From: JAAZLA01 sp964560975
Lineage (GTDB): Bacteria; Spirochaetota; Spirochaetia; Treponematales; Treponemataceae
DNA: 9,939 nt
Assembly: GCA_964560975.1 (NCBI GenBank)
Contig: CAZLNE010000078.1
Span: 1-9,939 of the forward strand
Direction of reading: 5' to 3'
Under the pieces are notes generated by a model that saw nothing but the letters and a program-made list of their open reading frames with translations, searched no databases and was not told the origin of the DNA. A program made the translations under genes and the position numbers. Every line of letters starts with the position of its first letter. The stretch's first letter is position 1. Shown here piece by piece: positions 6,276 through 9,939 of the stretch.

Positions 6276-8123
6276 TTATAAAAAAACAGTTGTGAACCAG
6301 GGAAAATAGGTTACAAGCAGCAATACAATTGCTTGTACCAGTAAAAAGGGGAGAATTCCCTTTACAATTTTCATGAGCGGAGTGTCAAAGGCATAGGTTG
6401 CAACAAAAAGATCCATACCCACAGGAGGTGTTAAAAAACCAAGCTGCATATTTACTAAAAAAATAACTGCGGTATGTACAGGAGATATTCCAAATGATTC
6501 TGCAATAGGAATAAGAAGCGGTGAAATAATGAGTATTGCAGAATATATGTCCATAAGACAGCCTGCAGCAATTAAAAAGATATTCATAAGCAATAAAAAC
6601 AGATATTTCGAATGAACAAAGGTTGTAATGAAGTCTGTTAAAATGGCAGGAACGTTTGCATCTATCATAAAATAGGATAGTCCGCGGGCAGATGCTAAAA
6701 TTAGCAAAACACCGCCCGTTATAGGAATACCCTCTGCAATTGTAGTTAAAGCCTTTTTAACATCAAAATCTTTCCGTATAAAGGTCTCTAAAACGAGGGC
6801 ATATATGAGAGTAAAGGCTGCAGCTTCCATGAGAGAAAAGAAACCGCTGAAAAAACCTATTATTACAAAAAAAGGAAGCAATATTTCAAATATTCCATCT
6901 TTTAAGGCATGAAGAATTTCTTTTAAAGAGAAAGACGGCCGGTGCTCCTGCTTATCGCGGAAAAGTCCTAAAAGAATCATAGAGGCGGCGAGCATCATTC
7001 CCGGTATTAGAGCACCCTTAAATATATCATACACATCGACAGAAAAATAATTTACTGACCCGTACATTATTATTGCTACACTCGGGGGGAAAAGAAGGCC
7101 AAGAGCACCCGATGCAGTTATGAGTGATTGAGAATCGTCCTTTGAATAACCTGCGCCCCCAAGGGCTATGGTAAGCAGGGAACCGAGAGCTAAAATAGTT
7201 ACCCCGCTTGCGCCTGTAAATATTGTAAAGAACGTTGTTACCAGCACTGCGGCTATAACAATTCCGCCTTTGAACCAGCCGAACATTGTTTTAAAAACAG
7301 AAACCAGACGGTATCCGGCGCTGCCCTTTGATAAAATGTATCCTGCGATCGTGAACAAGGGAATTGCGGCTATGCTTTTATCAGTTAATATTGTGTAAGA
7401 TTCAAGAGAAATAACTTCAACATACCCCCCACCCTGTGAAAAAGCAACATATGCGATGCCGCTAATAACGATAAAGAGAGGAACACCTAATAACGCCAAA
7501 AAAACCAAAAGTAAAACAAGAGGTAAAAAGGCCATACCGGAAAAGGAAAGCCAGGAATTTGTTAGTGAATACATAAGGTTCAAATTATCGAGTCCGAACA
7601 TATAATAAAGAATTCCCGATATTGGACCAAGCGAAATATATAAACCAATGAGCAGTCCGGCAAAAGCAGATTTTTTTTGCTCTTTTTTATTCAAGGACCG
7701 GATGATCATTACTAAAAAACTAAAAGGCATTACGGCAAAAACAGCCTGTAATGGAATGCCCCAAATTTTTTGAGAAGGCATAAAAGCAACAAAGAATTCT
7801 GAAAATGAAGAAAAAAACAAGGCTGTTAAAATCGCAGTAACTGAGGCGCTGCGGATTATCAACACTGCTTTTTTAAACACCCCCGGAATCTTGTCTGTTA
7901 ATGAAGCTAAACTTATGTGCTTATCTTCGCGCCATGTTATCATTCCGGATATACAGGCAAAAATAAAAACAATATTTACCTGTGCATTATCTGCATTGAC
8001 AATCGGTAATTTTAAGCCTTGAGAAATAATCTTTAAAATAAGAGGGAGAATTGCAAGAAGCAATATGAATGCTGTTGAAAAAAAGTCTTCTATTTTAGTA
8101 ACACTTACCCCTGGTATTTTCAC
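6276..8123 (-). CDS. TRAP transporter fused permease, DctQ-DctM (TatQM-like)
   Basis: The product is 615 residues and highly hydrophobic. Residues about 1-175 form a DctQ-like small subunit with about four membrane segments; residues about 195-615 form the DctM large subunit. DctM landmarks: LLGVPLFIVISG (211-222), IPLFTIAGYIL (254-264), FTGASGVTILALG (302-314), GALGLLFPPSVAIIMYG (339-355), CLMDIYSAILIISPLL (522-537) and GFLTPPVGMDLFV (562-574). TRAP systems drive solute uptake across the inner membrane with an ion gradient, fed by a periplasmic binding protein. Natural Q-M fusions occur in many TRAP systems. The start is GTG (8123-8121), overlapping the TGA of the binding-protein gene by 4 nt; only a weak GGG-type site precedes it, so coupling is likely. 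It directly abuts the hexosaminidase gene downstream. Confidence 0.94.
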   Translation of the reverse strand: MKIPGVSVTKIEDFFSTAFILLLAILPLILKIISQGLKLPIVNADNAQVNIVFIFACISGMITWREDKHISLASLTDKIPGVFKKAVLIIRSASVTAILTALFFSSFSEFFVAFMPSQKIWGIPLQAVFAVMPFSFLVMIIRSLNKKEQKKSAFAGLLIGLYISLGPISGILYYMFGLDNLNLMYSLTNSWLSFSGMAFLPLVLLLVFLALLGVPLFIVISGIAYVAFSQGGGYVEVISLESYTILTDKSIAAIPLFTIAGYILSKGSAGYRLVSVFKTMFGWFKGGIVIAAVLVTTFFTIFTGASGVTILALGSLLTIALGGAGYSKDDSQSLITASGALGLLFPPSVAIIMYGSVNYFSVDVYDIFKGALIPGMMLAASMILLGLFRDKQEHRPSFSLKEILHALKDGIFEILLPFFVIIGFFSGFFSLMEAAAFTLIYALVLETFIRKDFDVKKALTTIAEGIPITGGVLLILASARGLSYFMIDANVPAILTDFITTFVHSKYLFLLLMNIFLIAAGCLMDIYSAILIISPLLIPIAESFGISPVHTAVIFLVNMQLGFLTPPVGMDLFVATYAFDTPLMKIVKGILPFLLVQAIVLLLVTYFPWFTTVFL

Positions 8124-9166
8124 TGCTTTCCCGCCCTATAATCCTGTAAAATTGCATTTATTCTTAAAAAAAACTCATAATTTATTGCCGTTACATCTGT
8201 TGTTTTTGACATAGCAAGAGCATCACTGTTCAGGGAGTTCTCAAACACAGATAATTCAGAAGGTGAAAGATTTACAAGATTTAAACCGTCCTTAGCCATA
8301 AGATCCAAATATTCTTTATCGGTCTCCTGCTGAACACCTACAAATTTAGATTCTGTATTTTTAACAGCAGCCAAGAGTGCCGGTTTATATTCAGCGGGTA
8401 TTTGTTCCCATGTTTTCTCTGAAATGACAAAGGTTGCCATAATTGGACAAATTGCTGTGTTTATGACATAAGGCAGGTGTTTATAGTATTGCGCGGCATA
8501 GGCATACATAGGTATGGTATATAAACCCTTTATGCCGTTAACAGCCTTCATGCTTTGAATAATTTTTTCATTGGGAACATCTTCTGTATTATAGCCTGCT
8601 AATTGAAAGGCTCGCCCAAGTGCAGGACTTGTAATCCCTCCAACACTTAACTTTGTGTTTTTTAATTGTTCAGGCGTTCTAACCTCTGTTTTAGTGTAAA
8701 AATTTGCCCACCCTACATTAAACCATCCAAGCAATACAAAACCTTGCTTTTGTATTGCATTACTAATTTCTCCCGATAATTTATCAAGTACAATAGTAAC
8801 TTCTTCTTGACTTCTAAATAAAAAAGGAATGCAAAGAGTTAAGATATTTGAATCGGGTGCTAATTCATAAGTACCAAGATTTGTAAAAATGGCTCCGTCA
8901 ATTGGACTTTTTTGACCAGGACGGACGGTGCGCATTTTTTGAACAACTCCATTTTCACCGCCTAAGGCTGTCATGTTATAAAACTGTACAGAAACCATGC
9001 CGTTTGTAGCCTTATTCCACTCAGCAGCAAGTATTTTCTGCTCATTTTCCCAAGCTGAACGGGCAGGTGCTACAGAAGCTATTTTTAAAGTCATTTTTTG
9101 CTGTGCATATAGTGAACTAAGATTAAGTAAAACAAAAAGAAAATATATAATTTTTTTAAAGGTCAT
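8120..9166 (-). CDS. tatP: TRAP transporter solute-binding protein, DctP family (TatP-like)
   Basis: The product is 348 residues. A signal peptide spans residues 1-21, with likely cleavage after LYA before QQ; there is no lipobox, so a soluble periplasmic protein is predicted. The family pattern is clear: LKIASVAPARSAWE (27-40), a central IPFLF (113-117), FYTKTEVRTPEQLK (156-169), then KLSVGGITSPALGRAF (172-187), and the VNGIKGLYTIP hinge part (209-219). In most DctP proteins the residue at 174 is an arginine (K-[IL]-R-V/T) that grips the substrate carboxylate; here it is serine. A non-carboxylate, possibly hydrophobic, ligand is therefore plausible, as discussed for T. pallidum TatP. The ATG has AGGAGA (9176-9171) with good spacing. 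It lies between a TatT-like gene (38 nt away) and the fused permease gene (4-nt overlap). Confidence 0.92.
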   Translation of the reverse strand: MTFKKIIYFLFVLLNLSSLYAQQKMTLKIASVAPARSAWENEQKILAAEWNKATNGMVSVQFYNMTALGGENGVVQKMRTVRPGQKSPIDGAIFTNLGTYELAPDSNILTLCIPFLFRSQEEVTIVLDKLSGEISNAIQKQGFVLLGWFNVGWANFYTKTEVRTPEQLKNTKLSVGGITSPALGRAFQLAGYNTEDVPNEKIIQSMKAVNGIKGLYTIPMYAYAAQYYKHLPYVINTAICPIMATFVISEKTWEQIPAEYKPALLAAVKNTESKFVGVQQETDKEYLDLMAKDGLNLVNLSPSELSVFENSLNSDALAMSKTTDVTAINYEFFLRINAILQDYRAGKQ

Positions 9167-9201
9167 TTTATCTCCTAAAGTTGAATGGTCTAATCCTATA
9201 T

Positions 9202-9230
9202 ATTTTACCAGAAAATGAAATAATTTTCAC
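9202..9230 (-). promoter_or_regulatory. Weak candidate promoter for tatP at the end of tatT
   Basis: On the - strand GTGAAA (9230-9225, 4 of 6 to the -35 consensus) is followed after 17 nt by TAAAAT (9207-9202, 5 of 6 to the -10). The -10 includes the tatT stop codon. A transcript would start near 9195 and reach the AGGAGA of tatP within about 20 nt. It could let the binding protein be made in excess over the TPR protein, as is common for transporter binding proteins. A chance match in AT-rich DNA is quite possible. Confidence 0.28.
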
Positions 9231-9939
9231 GGTTGTTTTGTAAAAACCTTGCTTTTTCCTGTGATATTATTGTTGCCAAACGTGTTGAAGGATTATCATC
9301 GGGGTTAATTGATAAAGCTTTTTCTAAAGCTGCATCAAAACCATCATAGTCCTGTAGAGTAATACAAATTGACTTTGCATAAGTTACATAGGGACCGGGA
9401 GTTAATCCTTTTGAAGCAGTAAGGGCAAGTTGGTGTACTTCTAAGGCCCTTTCCATACTTCCGCCAAAATCGGAGGGAGCTCCTGCATAAAATGACGTCA
9501 AAATATCCCAAATTGCTCCTTCATTATAAGAAGGATCCAGCAAAGCAGCTTTCTCTAATAGTGCGACTGCACCACTTACGGTCGGCAGAAGAAAAGGATC
9601 AAGGGGATCAACAGACCAAGCTCCCAGCCACGAGGCCCCTAGCCAGTATGCAGCATCAACATCAGCAACCTGCACCTTGGATACAGCATGTGCAATAAGC
9701 TGTTCATCAGTACTCAGAATATTTTTGGAGAAGCCCGGATACCGCTGTTCAAATACCTCCATTGCATAATTTCTGCCCCGTACATAATGCATCTTAGCCC
9801 GTTTATATTCTGAGTTTTGGAGTTCATACTGGTCGATTGGAAGCATATCGGCTTTGTGTTGTACAAAAGCATTCGCATACATAACATACAGGGAGGAAGT
9901 CATTATTGTAATACCCTGATGGGAAGGATTTTGAACATG
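9205..9939 (-). CDS. tatT: TPR protein of the TRAP system, TatT-like (5' end outside window)
   Basis: The frame stays open to the window edge, so this is the C-terminal 244 residues of a longer protein; an internal ATG at 9903 is not taken as the start. It is almost entirely helical. The clearest repeat-like units are GAVALLEKAALLDPSYNEGAIW and the later FDAALEKALSINPDD, both matching the TPR pattern of a helix pair ending in DP or NPDD. The arrangement of a TPR protein directly before a DctP-type protein, and the AYWLGASWLGAW helix, fit TatT, the lipoprotein partner of TatP described in T. pallidum (TP0956/TP0957), which forms a trimer with pores lined by a hydrophobic cleft. The lipoprotein signal would lie in the missing part, so that cannot be confirmed. 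The stop TAA is 38 nt before tatP. Confidence 0.82.
   Translation of the reverse strand, partial: HVQNPSHQGITIMTSSLYVMYANAFVQHKADMLPIDQYELQNSEYKRAKMHYVRGRNYAMEVFEQRYPGFSKNILSTDEQLIAHAVSKVQVADVDAAYWLGASWLGAWSVDPLDPFLLPTVSGAVALLEKAALLDPSYNEGAIWDILTSFYAGAPSDFGGSMERALEVHQLALTASKGLTPGPYVTYAKSICITLQDYDGFDAALEKALSINPDDNPSTRLATIISQEKARFLQNNRENYFIFW

Noticed and set aside
7425..7430. C6 run (G6 on the coding strand) in the permease gene as a phase-variation tract; a similar G6 lies at 7084-7089
   Set aside because: Six bases is short for slippage-based switching, and both encode ordinary residues in an intact frame.
9167..9204. Terminator or small RNA between the tatT-like and tatP-like genes
   Set aside because: No stem-loop of useful length and no T-run on either strand; the gap holds only the tatP ribosome binding site and perhaps a weak promoter end.

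Overview
The window looks like a piece of a low-GC (AT-rich throughout) spirochaete chromosome, most likely an oral or host-associated Treponema of the T. denticola type. The strongest pointer is the right-hand block. There a TPR protein resembling TatT, a TRAP solute-binding protein resembling TatP and a fused DctQ-DctM permease are consecutive, as described for T. pallidum TP0956/TP0957 and the neighbouring permease. The species assignment is inference; no rRNA or marker is present to prove it. There are no tRNAs, rRNAs, insertion sequences or CRISPR arrays, and no gene-free stretch longer than about 50 bases.

Left block, + strand (1-2054): the 3' end of infC (IF-3), rpmI (L35), rplT (L20), a ZapB-like coiled-coil gene, a ZapA gene and a UPF0178/YaiI gene. 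Spacings are small (1-52 nt), so this reads as one operon joining translation genes to a cell-division pair. A two-tiered hairpin spans the rpmI stop codon and lies ahead of rplT; it is a candidate for ribosomal-protein feedback or mRNA processing.

Right block, - strand (9939-2069), in transcription order: tatT (5' end outside the window), tatP, a dctQM fusion, a membrane-anchored GH3/NagZ-like hexosaminidase, an RluA-family pseudouridine synthase, an RsmB/RsmF-type m5C methyltransferase and a GAF-HD-GYP protein. Junctions are 4-bp or 11-bp overlaps, direct TAA-ATG abutment, or gaps of 5-46 nt, so these are probably largely co-transcribed. Weak internal promoters may lie ahead of tatP and ahead of the HD-GYP gene.

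The two blocks converge with only 14 nt between stop codons. A strong intrinsic terminator for the - strand operon lies inside the coding sequence of yaiI on the opposite strand. No comparable + strand terminator is visible.

Functionally, the left block makes ribosome components and Z-ring accessory factors. The right block imports an unknown solute by a TRAP system with a TPR partner, trims amino-sugar polymers at the cell surface or periplasm, modifies rRNA and probably degrades cyclic di-GMP. The most interesting points are the altered ligand-binding motif of the TatP-like protein, the GH3 enzyme following the transporter without its own ribosome binding site, the zapB-zapA pair behind rplT, and the terminator nested in a conserved gene.
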